From: Nelumbo lutea
Lineage: Eukaryota > Streptophyta > Magnoliopsida > Proteales > Nelumbonaceae
Reading direction: 5' to 3'
Assembly: GCA_022828595.1 (NCBI GenBank)
Contig: JAKGHH010000001.1
Coordinates: 75,636,401-75,700,400 of the forward strand
DNA: 64,000 nt
Shown: positions 9,517 to 21,100 of the stretch, one piece after another
How the letters are laid out: every line of letters begins with the position of its first letter
How positions within the stretch are numbered: position 1 is the stretch's first letter
Translations under genes and position numbers: made by a program
Notes under the pieces: model-generated
Seen by the model: only the letters and a program-made list of their open reading frames with translations
The model's database searches: none
What the model was told of the DNA's origin: nothing

Positions 9517-10820
9517 CTAGAGGTCATACTCATTGAGTTCGATGGCCCACTTCGTCAATTGACTGGAGACTTCAGGCCTGAGTAATACTTGCCTCAAGGG
9601 TTTGTCGGTGAGGACGATAATGGTATGGGCTTGGAAATACGGATGGAGTTCGCGGGCCGCAATGACCAGCGCATAGGCTAGCTTTTCTATCTCCGGATAT
9701 CTTGTTTCTGTTCCCTGCAATATTTTACTAACATAATAGTTCGGTCGTTGGACCCGATCTGCTTCCTTTACCAGTACTGAACTGACCACTTCATCACTTA
9801 CTGAGAGGTACAATTCTAAAATATCGCCCTCTTCGGGCCGGGTCAGTACTGGGATACTAGCGAGGTATCTCTTGAGCTCGTCAAATGTGAGTTGGCATTT
9901 CGGGTTCCACTCGAACCCTTTGCCTTTTATTGCCTTGAAGAAGGGCAGGCAACGGTCTGTTGACTTAGACATGAAACGACTCAAAGTGGCTATTCTTTCG
10001 TTCAGCTTCTGAACCTCTTTCGCTTTTTGGGGTGGTCTCATATCTAGGATGGGTTTTATCTTGTCTAGGTTGGCCTTGATACCGTGCTAGTTGACAATGT
10101 ACCCTAGGAACTTACCGGAGGTGACACCGAAGACACACTTGTTTGGGTTTAGTTTCATGCTAAATTGACGCAGAATTTGAAAGACAGAATGTAAGTCTTA
10201 TATTAGTTCATGCGAAAATTATGTCTTGACGACCATGTTGTCTACATAACATTCTATCTTTGTGCTAATTAAGGGCTGGAACAGCTTATTCACAAGCCTT
10301 TGAAAGGTTACCCCAGCATTTTTCAGTCCGAAGGGCATAACCTTGTAGCAGTACAAGCCGAACTCGATTATGAAGGTGGGTTTTTCCTCGTCGGACGGGT
10401 CCATCCTGATTTGGTTGTAGCCCGAGTAGGCATCTAGGAAGCTTAGCAACTCATGTCCCGAGGTGGCGTCCACTAGGTGTCAATCCTGGGGAGGGGGAAG
10501 CAATCTTTTGGGCAAGCTTGGTTCAAGTCGGTGTAGTCGACGCACATGCACCACTTGCCGTTTGCCTTTTTTACTAGAATGGGGTTGACTACCCAGCTCG
10601 GGTAATGAACTTCCCTTATGAAGTCTGCTGCGAGGAGCTTCTCGACCTCCTCATCGACCGCCCTCCAACGTTTTGGGACTAAGGTGCGTTTCTCCTGTCT
10701 AATGGGTCTGACTACAAGGTCAATATTGAGCTTGTGAGTTATGAGCATAGGGTCTATGCCGGGCATTTCTACCGCAGACCAAGCGAAAACATCTAAGTTA
10801 CTGAGTAAGAAGCGTACCAA
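9517..10820 (-). pseudogene. Tat-type reverse transcriptase and first RNase H
   Basis: On the minus strand 10820-10473 holds the RT fingers (FIREVHYPSWVVNPILVKK, CVDYTDLNQACPKD), 10473-10219 the palm (SFLDAYSGYNQI, MPFGLKNAGVTFQRLVN) with the active-site box reading YVDN in place of YVDD, and 10041-9517 the thumb, connection and first RNase H (GFEWNPKCQLTFDELK, ETRYPEIEKLAYALV). A one-base frame change near 10473 and stops around 10090-10220 break the frame. The loss of the second Asp of YVDD should abolish polymerase activity (known from RT biochemistry). Confidence 0.85.
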
Positions 10821-10826
10821 TTCGGA

Positions 10827-11366
10827 TCACAAGGGTTCTTCCAGGGATGCTCTGACCTGAAGTAATCTGGTGGGGTCTTTTGCTGAGACAGAGATGGGAA
10901 CAGTTTCCTCCGTTGGCGCAGCTCGCTCCTCGTTCTGTTCCATTGGTTGCTCCAGTTCGAGGTCGTCGGTTACCTTGGCCTTTCCCTTGAGGGCGGCAAC
11001 GTAGCACTTACGGGACTCAAGCTGATCACCCCGCACTACCCCGATGCTGAAGTCCGTTGGGAACTTCATGGCCAAATAGTAAGTGGACACTACGACTTTT
11101 AAAGCGTGAGTGATCGACCGACCTACTATGGCATTGTAGGGGGAGGGGGTCGCGACCACCAAGAAATCGTGATTGAGTCTTACCGTGCTAGGCCACGTAT
11201 CGACTTTCACAGGTACTCTGACTTTTCCCAGAGGTCTGACCTCTTCTCCGCTGAAGCCGACCAACGGGGTGTTCGCAGGCTTCAAGTCACTCTCTCGGAA
11301 CTGGAGCTTGTCGAAGGCCGTTTTGAAAAGGATGTCTGTTGAACTACCGGAGTCAATGAATACCCG
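10827..11366 (-). pseudogene. Tat-type retropepsin domain
   Basis: On the minus strand the domain starts after a stop at about 11369 with RVFIDSGSSTDILF (DSG active-site motif), and continues with ANTPLVGFSGEEV and PYNAIVGRSI, which resemble the flap and C-terminal strand of plant gypsy proteases. A charged linker leads to RT. The stop separating gag from protease is TAG and probably arose by a G-to-A change (inference). Confidence 0.75.
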
Positions 11367-13337
11367 CTAGACTTCGAAGTCGTTGATCTTCATCTTTATG
11401 ACAAGTGTGTCATCGTGGGGGTAGTGGACTCCGCGCGCATAGTCTTCGGTGAAGAATATGGGGTCTTCCGTCCTAGGCCGCTTTGGGGGATTTTGTTCTT
11501 CTCTGGCGGCCTCCCAGGTTGATGCCTGAGCTACTACCGAGGTGCATTCTGCTACGATCGATCCTCCAATGATCACATGGATTGTTCCCCGAATTGGTCT
11601 TTCCTCTGGGGGCTGCTTCTGTGGTTCGGCTGGCCGGCTGCTGGACTCGGGAGCATCTCTGCTGTGCTCTCTCTGCCGACCTATCTTATTACTATTACTG
11701 TTATTATTATTATGTTGTACAAAATTTCTTAGGTACCCGGGACAGATAAGTTCTTCTATCTCATCGCGGAGATTATTACAATGTTTGGTGCTATGACCGT
11801 GGTCTCTTTGAAAACTGCAGTACAAGTTTTTATTCCTTTCGTTCGAGTTTCCCTTCAGACGAGGTGGCTACTTTACGTACGGGGCATCTTTGGTCATCAT
11901 TAAGATCTCGGTCCACTTCACGTTTAAGGGCGTGTAGTCCGTCTGACCTGCTAAGGGAGCTCGGAATGGTTGGCTTGGCTTTGTCCCTTGAGGTGGGTCT
12001 TTCTTTCTCCTATCATCTCGGTTGGAGGGTTTGCCTTCCCTCTTCCTTTTGTCGATCCCGCTTTCAGTCCTTTAGTTGATCTCCTCTTCTGTTCTTATGA
12101 ATTTGTCTGCGAGCTTGAGGAATTCAGCTACAGTTGCGGGCTGGTTGACTACCATGTGCCACCTGAACTCCTTGTGTGTCACACCCCTCTTGGCTACCGC
12201 GAGCTGTACCGCGGGGTCTAGGTGTGGTATCTGCAAGCACGCATCATTGAACCGTTTGACATAGCCCTGAATGGGCTCTCCTTCCCTCTGGACTATTCCG
12301 AGGAGGCTCTCCTCGGTTCGGGGGCACCGCTTGCTAGTAATGAAGTGTGCGGTGAAGACTTGCACGAACTGTGTCCAGCTCCTTATCGACTCGGGAGCCA
12401 GGTTCCTATACCAGGTGCGGGCCACTACCCTAAAGGTGGTAGTGAAGGTCACACACATGCAGGATTTGCTGGGCCTCGCCAGGTGCATTTGGTACTGGAA
12501 AGCATCGACGTGGTCGTTGGGGTCAAAGGACCCATCATACTTGTCTAGGGGAGGAAGTTTGAAATCTTTGGGCATGAGAACTGCAAGGAGTTCTGATGAC
12601 AAGGGGGAAGGAACTGAAAGAATAGGGACAACTTTTACCTCGTCCGAGCTTGTTTCTTTACCTCAGAGCTTGCGCAGGACGCGAGTGGTAGTTCGGCGAC
12701 TTCGTCAGCGTCTTCACCGCTAAGAAGGCCTACTATTGGTGCTACTTGCCTCGGTGTTGCCGAGTTCGATCGGCCCGGACTGTTGGTAGTCCGTGGCTAG
12801 GACTGATCCACCAGCGAGCTACGAGGCGGGGGTGATTGGTCTTTCCCTCCTGCTCGGGGATGAGGCCTGGCTTCTAGAGGGGTTCTGAAGCTGGGAGGCT
12901 TCCCCTCGGTGAAGGCGCCCGCCCTGAGGGGAGGGCTTGACCGGCTTCAGAGCAGGGTGTCGAGGTGGGAGCTGTGGTTGGTTGAGAGGCAGTTGGGGGA
13001 ACTGTTGTTGGTAGTGGTGCGGTACTTGCTGCTGATGGAGATGATGTTGCTGGAACTATTGCATTTGGGCTTGCATTGCCCGCATGCACTACATCGAGTC
13101 ATCAAATTGGTTCTGGCTAGTTGCCAGAGGGATAGCAGTTGGTTCAGCGAAAGTTGTCTCGATAGGGAGGGGAAGGGGAATATTCATAGGTGCCACCATG
13201 CTTGGTGCATTGAGGCTAGGGATTCCGTCCGTCGAGAGGGGAACGGTGAACTGTCCGATGCATACAGTGGCGGGCTGAGGGTGTTCCCCTACAGCATTCA
13301 AGTCCGCATTGTACCTGTTGCTACTGGAGGAAGCCAT
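11367..13337 (-). pseudogene. Tat-type gag remnant
   Basis: On the minus strand gag begins at 13337 (MASSSSNRYN), has a Ser/Thr/Pro/Ala-rich stretch (13089-12874), a capsid-like core (12602-12072: KFDPNDHVDAF-type motif reading GSFDPNDHVDAF, then WYRNLAPESIRSW, and REGEPIQGYVKRFN) and a C-terminal region with YCSFQRDHGHSTKHC, the atypical zinc-knuckle-like motif of Tat gag proteins. Stops at about 13088 and frame changes between 12874-12602 and 12072-11825 break it. Confidence 0.8.
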
Positions 13338-13355
13338 GGAAGCTAAGGTTTCTTT

Positions 13356-13376
13356 GAGAGAGAGAGAGAGAGAGAG
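13356..13376. repeat. (GA)n microsatellite
   Basis: About ten GA dinucleotides directly upstream of the gag start of the Tat-type element, in its leader between the primer-binding site and the start codon. Confidence 0.9.
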
Positions 13377-13407
13377 TTAGAGGTTAGGGGAGGCTTTTTG
13401 AAGTCTT

Positions 13408-13423
13408 CCCATAGACGGCACCA
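13408..13423 (-). other. Primer-binding site of the Tat-type element
   Basis: On the minus strand it reads TGGTGCCGTCTATGGG, two bases from the LTR end. Sequences of the form TGGYGCCGTCTRTGGG are usual primer sites in plant Tat elements; the matching tRNA was not checked. Confidence 0.65.
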
Positions 13424-13425
13424 AA

Positions 13426-14262
13426 TGATGATGCGCAATCCGGTCGGTCCTAGCTGCCGGTTACGTCGCCTTTGACGAGATTGGAGGTGCCTGAAACAAG
13501 GAAGAAATTGGAGACTTCCAGGGAGGAACCCGATTGGAACACTTTGAAGCTTAAGTCAGTGCTCTAGAGAAGGCAAGGGAAAATGAGAGACTTCAAGACC
13601 AGAGAAACACAAAAATCACATACCTCCTTCTTTGGGAGATGGGGGCCTTTTATAATCACCTTGTGCACTCACTCCCATACCTCTGCCAGACGGGCATCAT
13701 CACCTCCGCTAGATCGGGTGTCATCATCCCTGCCAGACGCCAGTTCGGGTGTCATAACCTCCGTCAGTTGCCAGTTCGGGTGTCATAACCACCATTGTCA
13801 GTTGCTAGTTCGGGTGTCATAACCTCCACTGTCCTTGTCAGGGCCATCTCTGCCACGTCTAAGATGGCGGTGGCAGCTGGCCGTTGGAGGGCGGTTGTCA
13901 TGTGTTGGATCCCTAATCAGTCAGGTGCGCCGCCTCCGTGTACGGGCTTCCTAGGTGTCATGTACGGTTGTTCAGTCAGGTGACTTGGAGCCGAAGTATG
14001 CGAGGTGAAGTCTTGAGTTCGGAGAGAAGTGTGGCCTGAGCTGCCTCGGTGTGGGTCAGCTCGGGTTTTTGCCCTTTGCACTCCTTGTAAGGCTCGGGAC
14101 CTCTAAGGGAAAGCTCGAATTCTTCCTTGGGGAGCTCGGGACTCCTTTCCCTGGAGCTCGGGTTATGGGCCCGCTGTCATACCGAGCTGGCGCTTCTGCT
14201 AGGTCACTCTCGGTTGCTTCCACGTGTCGCATGGCCAAAGGGTCGGGCCAAATCTCCCTCCA
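13426..14262 (-). repeat. 5' LTR of the Tat-type element
   Basis: On the sense strand the LTR runs from TGGAGGGAGATTTGG (14262) to GCATCATCA (13426), about 837 bp with TG...CA ends. Around 13700-13830 it contains four imperfect copies of a CAGTTCGGGTGTCATAACC motif. The five bases beyond its outer end are TTAGA; no partner is available to prove a target duplication. The right boundary is inferred from a single copy. Confidence 0.65.
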
Positions 14263-15077
14263 TTAGAACCCAAACCAGATCAAACCGTTTTGTTGTTGTT
14301 TGGTGCAGTTTTTAATACAGTTTGGGAAGCTTTGAACCATTATTTGATTTTATTAGGATTAACCGAGTTAGAAAGCCCAAATAACACCTCTAAAAATTAA
14401 AACTTATTTTTATTTTATTATTCATTATAAGATAAAAGAGGTTTTTATATATTTATAATTTTATACGTTCAATTTAGATATTATATATTATATATAATAT
14501 TTATACATCATTTAAATATACATGTATATTTATAGATTTATATTATATATAATTTTGATTTATGTTTTACGGTTTTATTCGGTTTATAAAGTCCAAAAAG
14601 CGAAATTGAAACTGCAAATCACAATTTAACAAAATATGAAATCAAACCAAATCATTTTTAACGTGCAGATCGAACCAAACCTTAAATTTTTTCTTGAATT
14701 CGATTTTGCGGTTTGAACCAAACAGTGAACACCCCAAACCAATTTGAGCTCTCGGGATTTCTCACTAAACATTGCCTTCTAGGCTGTTTATGTGGGGCTT
14801 ACCTTGGAAAGCCAGGCGCGCTGCTCTTCAGCAGCTTTCAGATGAAGGCGGAGGCTTTGTAAAGAGAGCCGCTTCTAAAGACCCGAATCATTTCCATATG
14901 AACACAGTTTGTAGAAGGCAAGGCATTTGCTCTGTTTGTAATTCATGAAGGGGACGCCCTTTTAAACAGTGTACTTCACCGTTTAATTTAATTGGTCAAA
15001 CATTTCACCGTTTCTCCTGTAATTCGAGCGAGATTAGAAATTATTTGATCTCCTGAAGAATTCTAGATAAGGGCGAT
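14263..15077. other. Upstream region of the NDUFAF2-like gene
   Basis: The left 500 bp are AT-rich and carry repeated AACCAAAC / GGTTTG motifs resembling a decayed small transposon, without provable ends. The right part, about 14760-15077, is less repetitive and should hold the promoter and 5' UTR. No convincing TATA box could be assigned. Confidence 0.4.
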
Positions 15078-15189
15078 ATGTCGAAACTGTTCGCAAAGAT
15101 ATCTGGTTTTTTCAGCTCGCGAACTCTGGTTGGGGTCGACAAGGCCGGCAATCGATATTTTACCAGAAAAGAAGAGATCGATGGAATCA
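15078..15189 (+). CDS. NDUFAF2: NDUFAF2-like exon 1
   Basis: Encodes residues 1-37 and the first base of codon 38. The start codon opens MSKLFAKISGFF, and the family motif GVDKAGNRYFTRKEE follows. Donor GTGAGT at 15190. No upstream in-frame ATG is visible in the short leader. Confidence 0.88.
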
Positions 15190-18100
15190 GTGAGTGAACT
15201 CAAATTTCCTTCTCTCTCTCTTCCTTGAACACCTTGTAGGTTATTATGCTTGTTTTATTTATTTACTTATTTTTCACATTTCCTGGTGCTGCTTGTTGTT
15301 AACTCGTATTCTATTTGAGTGTTCCTACTTCATAATCTATGGACATTTTATGCTCATTGGTTGATTTCACGAGGCCAGAAGACACTCTTCTCCGACATGA
15401 TTCTCAGACCTGTCGAACGCTGTTGGGTTAATTCAACAGGTCCCACTGAGACTGGGAAGGGGTAGCAATAGTAAGGCCAACATGGTGTTCCTTTGTGAAC
15501 GGTGAAGTCATTGCGCCAAATTGGTTTATCTGGCAATAACTATTTGATGATTAAAAGTAGCATTTCCATGCATTTGTTGAAACCGTTCTCGTTGAACAAA
15601 CAAAATTACATTGTTGTATTTTGAATTGGTGTGCCTGTACATTTCTTATTGTCAAAAATCGTAATTGGGAACTTAACTTTATGCTGTGTGGTCACTAGTG
15701 AAAGAGAAAAGATGGGTGATATTCAAAGGAGAGACGGATCCAACTTCTATTCCGGGTACGGTTTTAGTGTAAATACATTTACTTATATTGTTTTGGAAAT
15801 ATGCCTGTTCATTCTTTTAGTTAACTTTATTATGCTGAGAAATCTACATTGTTGGATTAATTTGTTCAATCTGATATTTTTGTCTTCAACTATTAACAAG
15901 ATGTATATTTCTTGAATGAAATTCTGAAACATGGGATAGAATGGAATGTATGGCTCTAGATAGGAATGGCTGGACACCCAATCACCGTTTCTGATCCTTT
16001 CCCCGACATAGTTGTAAGAAGGAAATAGCAACAATGATGATCTGAAGTATATTTGATTTGATGGATAAGTTGAACCCACTTCAGTGACAAAATGGCTTAT
16101 TTTTCTCATCCATTAATTATTTTTCATGTTTGGTGACTGTAGTTGAGTGGATATGCTGGTTGAATGGGCAAAGGAAGAAAGCTCCTACTCCTGAGGTAAC
16201 ATGGCTATATGTGTTTTATCTTTTTCTTTGCTTCCAGTGAATTAACTTCCATATAATGTTTTCCCAATTTGCTTGGGGAGGGGATTCTCCACTCACATAC
16301 ACATATATACACGTATGTCCATGAACTAAATAGGCTTGTACCCGATGAAGATCCTTAGTTAACCTGTTTTTGTCTTTCTGAGGAGCATTTCAAATCTTTT
16401 CTCTTCCAGCATGGCTTTTTAATAAATTTTCACTGATAAAAATAAAGAATGCATTAAATAGACGAATAAAAACACAAGAAGAATATAGAAATTGAATCCA
16501 ATATTACATCAAATAAAGTGGTTAAAATACAGAAAATGAGAAAATACAAGCTGAAGTTCCAAGATTCTCAAGAATAAGTACAAATAGCTATTCCATGACA
16601 AAGGGATCCCAAGCCATATCAGATCTCCCAAATCAACTCCTTGCCAAATTGTCAGAAGATGAGCTAATTGGTCACTGGCTTCATCTAACCAAGTTCTTTA
16701 CTTTGGAAGTAAAGTGTCTAGCTTTTGTTATGTGATGCTGCAATGGCTAGGGTCCAGTTGATTCATCCGTCACCATAGAATGAGTACCTGACTGAATAAT
16801 TAGTTTTTTTTTCCTGTAAATGAGTTTAATTATACATCGCTTGTAGGAAATTCTAAACTACACATACATCAGTTGCAGCTTAAACTTTGAAACAGGATAA
16901 TATTGGAAAGCATACCGTAAGTTCTTGGGTAGAAAATAGTTGGAGGATATTGCTTCTCTTCTTGACTTCCTAAAGGATGTTTATCTTTTTCTATCTACTC
17001 TCAACCGATGTGTAAGGCAGTGGGATGTCAGTGGTCTGTAGAGTTCTGAAAGTTGGAGTAACACCACTGCAAAGGGGTTTGAATCTTTGAGAGCTTCGGT
17101 TGATGAAGATTACAGATCTTTGCAACTTAGAAGTAATAGGAGAAAGAGAAAGGGAGGGTGAGCTCTATAGAGGAGTTGCAGAAGGGTTACAGAATGAGGA
17201 AATTAGGGTTTCTTGAGGAGGAAGATGAAGTCCTCCAAAAAGGAAGTGTGCTCTGGAGAGCTAAAGTTTGGAAGGCTCTAGGGAGAGTTGATAATGGGGA
17301 GTGTAGTGCATTGCTGAGTTACTGGGTTGATCTGTTGTTTGTTGTCTCCATCCCCTTGTTAGGTGTCCTGCTACTCTTTTATAGACGATTGTCATGCAAA
17401 TCATGCCTGATTCGGGAATATTCTTGTCAGAAAGGTGTCTTAGTTATGCCAGCTCGGTGCAGGTGGTTACAAGAGTGTTAAGAAACTCGGTACCAAGCAG
17501 AGAACTTTCCCTGAATACTCACATGTCGTCCTGCCACACGTCCCCACCTTGTGCTTTGCTTCACTCGCTATAGTGTTTATAGTAATTTTCTTTGCATGCC
17601 TTTAAGAGCTTAGATGAGAGTTTGCAGGGTCCTTTTATCAATGGATGGTGTTGGGCATGTCCATGCTTACACGATGCATTTAGTTATGCCAGCTTGGTGC
17701 AGGTTGTTACAGGAGTGTAAAGAAACTCGGTACAAAGCAGAGAACTTTTCCTGAGTACTCATGTGTCGTCCTGCCACATGTCCCCACCTTGTTCTTTGCT
17801 TCGCTCGTTGTAGTGTTTATAGTAATTTGCTTCACATGCCTTTAAGAGCTTAGGTGGGAGTTTTGTAGGGTGCTTTTGTCAATGGATGGTGTTGGGCATG
17901 CCCATGCTTACACGATGCATTTGGTCCCCATCTCCCTTTAGTTAATTTACATTTAAATTGCTTTTGTATGCATAAACTCCAATCCCAATTACAGTACATT
18001 CTTATGGAGAAGTCTTTGACACATAGAGTTTGTTTTTTCACATGTGAAGCTTTTTTCCTGGACAAATTAACACTTGTTAGTCATTGCAGGATCAATGTTT

Positions 18101-21100
18101 TAAAAGTGAAAGGCGCAAGGGCCATTTTGTGCCTGAGGCGCAAGGCGCAAGGCGAGGCGCATGCCTTTTTGAGGCAAGGCGCACAGTTTTTTGAAAAATC
18201 AAAAACAAATGGAAAACTTGAAGGGTATAATTAAAAGACATATTCCTAAACTTCAAATTAAATTAAATGATTAACAAACAACCTATTAATATGTCAAATA
18301 ACAACCAAAAATCTGAAATAATCAAGTTCTCAAGTACTCACCAATGACCAATCAACATTACGTTCAAGACTCCAAGCAAGCTACAAGCCATTAATGCAAT
18401 ACAATTAACAATCACATATCGTTAGAGTCATGTCATAGTCATACTATCATAGGCAATTTTCTTTCAAAAAAAAAAAAGAGACAGACAATTTTCTTTCAAA
18501 AAGAGACATAGATTATAGACATAGAGTCATAGACAGTTTTCTACCCAAAAAATGAGTGATAGTAAATTTTCTACAAAACAAAAGTCAGACAAATTTCTAT
18601 ACAAAAAAGGGTCTAAGATTTCAGCCATTCTTCAAGACTCAATCAGCATCCTCTTCATCTTCACTTGGAAGTTCAACTTCATCTTCATTGTCATCTGACT
18701 TGTAGTCATCAAAATCCTCTTCCATTTCTTCTTCAACTTCAACATCAACTTCTTCCTCTTCTTCATCTTCCAATTGAAGTTGTCTTGGTCTTTTTCTACT
18801 AGATTTTGTTGCTCTTGCTTGTGAAGTTGAAGCTCTAGACCTTGTATACCTTAGTGGCTCTTCAGCTCCAGAAGCATGAGCAACATCTCCCCATGTTAGT
18901 GTATCATCATCAAACACCAAATCAGCTTCTGCACCATCCTCATCAAGTCCTACCTCCTCCATTAACCATTCATTACTCTCATCTATATCTTTTAATGAAA
19001 TGGGGTCATTGGTGCTACGTGAGTCAAAGCTTTCTTTAAGCATCTGATTGAACTTAACAAATACCAAGTCATTCAATCGCTTCTGATCCAACCGATTTCA
19101 TTTCTTAGTATGAATCTGTTAATTCAAAAAATTGAACAAGTGTAAATTTAAGATAGTTTATAAAAAAATGGAAGTATTCTAGTGTAGCAGTTTGGCATAC
19201 ATGCTCAAATACACTCCAATTTTGCTCACACCCCGATGCACTACATGTCAAACTTAGAACTTTCACTGCAATCTTTTGTAGATTCGGGGTAGAAGCACCA
19301 AATATGGTCCACCAATCATCTAAAAAAATATAAATATTAACTGAATTAGTGATCATTAGACTAACTAAAAATATTAAGAGAATCAAATATTATATTAATT
19401 ATTAAATCAATGTTATTTACCTGGTGCTTTAATCTTCCTCTGGGAAATAGCCATATCAAAACCAAAAGTGCCTTCTGCATTCTTGTACTTGGATATTTCA
19501 TCAGTGATTACACTTCTCTTGCTCTTGTCCTTCTCAATCATCTCAATTACTTTTAAAAGCCCCTTCATAACCTCTTCATCTATTTCAATTCTCTCTTGAT
19601 CATCATAATAAAATTGGGGGTTCAAAAAGTAACGAGCTGCATGTAATGGTTGGTGGATTTGGCATTCCCACCTCTTATCATTAATTTAAAAAATGTCTTC
19701 ATATTTTTCTTTCCTTCCACCAAATGCCTTGTCAATGGCCTCCTTTGCTTGGTCCATAGCCTCATAAATATAACCTATGGAAGGTTTGTTTTCACAATCC
19801 ACCAACCTTAATACACAAACAAGGGGGCCACACACTTTAAAAGTAAAGATGACATTATTCCAAAATGTGGGCATCATGATTGTCTCCCCTATTCTTTTCC
19901 CTTTTGCTTCTTTTATCCATTTTCTATCATTCCATTCCTTTGAGTTGAACAAATCTCTCAAATTCTTCTTTTATGTGTATATATTCTCCAATGTGAGAAA
20001 GGAAGTAGCAAAACGGGTTTTTGCTGGCCTAATCAATTCTCTCTGATTTGTGAACTTCCTCATCAGGTTCAATAAATCTGGATGGTTATAGATATACCCC
20101 ATAAGTGCAATTGCCTTCTCAATTGTTCTCTTCACAGTAGGCAACTTTCCAATGTCTCCCAATATCAAGTCCAAACAATGGGCAACACACGGTGTCCATG
20201 TCAGATGAGGATGCTTTGCCATAAAAAAACTTCCCTACGAATACAAGAAAACAATTCAAGAAATAAGAATTAAGAAATGTGACTCTAACATGTCAAAAGA
20301 CTAGAGGAAAGTTAAATAGAAATAATAACAAAGTATAAAATTCACCGGTTAGGAGATAAGTTGATGCGTCGTCAGTAATAACTTGGAGAACAATTTTCTT
20401 ACCAATTCTCTCCACCATCTTGTCAAGCAATATAAATAACCTCTCAGCTGTTTTTACTTCACTTGAAACATCAATGCTCTCTATAAACATTGTCCCCGCA
20501 CGGCTATTGACCAAAAAAATTATGAGGGTCCTATCCTTTCTATCCGTCCACCCATCAGACATAAGAGATCAACCCCATTTTTCCCAAGACTCCTTATGGT
20601 GTTGAAGCAATGTTTTTGTATAATCAACCTCCTTCAAGAAAGGAACTCACAACTCATGGTAACTTGGGATTTTTAATCCTGAACCAAATTGCCCTATTGA
20701 TTCTACCTTTGCTTCAAAACTTTTCAAGCGTACGGTATTCAAGGGAATACTAGCTTGATAAAACCATCTAGCAATGCATATGCACACTTGCTCTCTCCCT
20801 TCTTTATTATACGCACCACTAATAGTATCTTTTTCTGTTCTCTTCTCAAACTCACAATTTCTTCTGGGCTTGGAGTAGGAAAAAAAATTATCCAAAGGCC
20901 CCTTTTGCCTTCTTATGGGGGGCTGTTTAGAACTTCTTTTTGAACCTGAAGCAGAAGGAATGTGATCACCACCACCAAGCACTTCCACCTTGTCCCCCAT
21001 CTCATCTTCATCTTCAATTATACTTTCAAAATCATCAAGTTGCAGCGGCGATTTCTTCCTCCAAACACAACTCTCCAGCTGTAGGCTCGATGATAAGCTC

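Larger units (their letters stand above)
5317..14262 (-). mobile_element. Tat-lineage Ty3/gypsy retrotransposon with antisense ORF
   Basis: On the minus strand the order is LTR (13426-14262), primer-binding site, gag, protease, RT, RNase H, a second RNase H, integrase, then an oppositely oriented extra ORF (5459-7141, plus strand). Dual RNase H domains and an additional ORF between integrase and the 3' LTR are known hallmarks of the plant Tat clade (Retand/Ogre-like). No 3' LTR was found: 5317-5458 has no visible homology to 13426-14262 and the other gypsy element abuts at 5316. Several stops and two catalytic-residue losses make it inactive. Confidence 0.85.

Noticed and set aside
15354..15536. 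GC-richer stretch in intron 1 suspected to be organelle-derived
   Set aside because: No plastid or mitochondrial gene could be recognised with confidence; left as plain intron.
17158..17481. 107-codon plus-strand open frame in intron 3
   Set aside because: It has no recognisable motif, lacks homology to the TE proteins in the window and runs into a tandem duplication.
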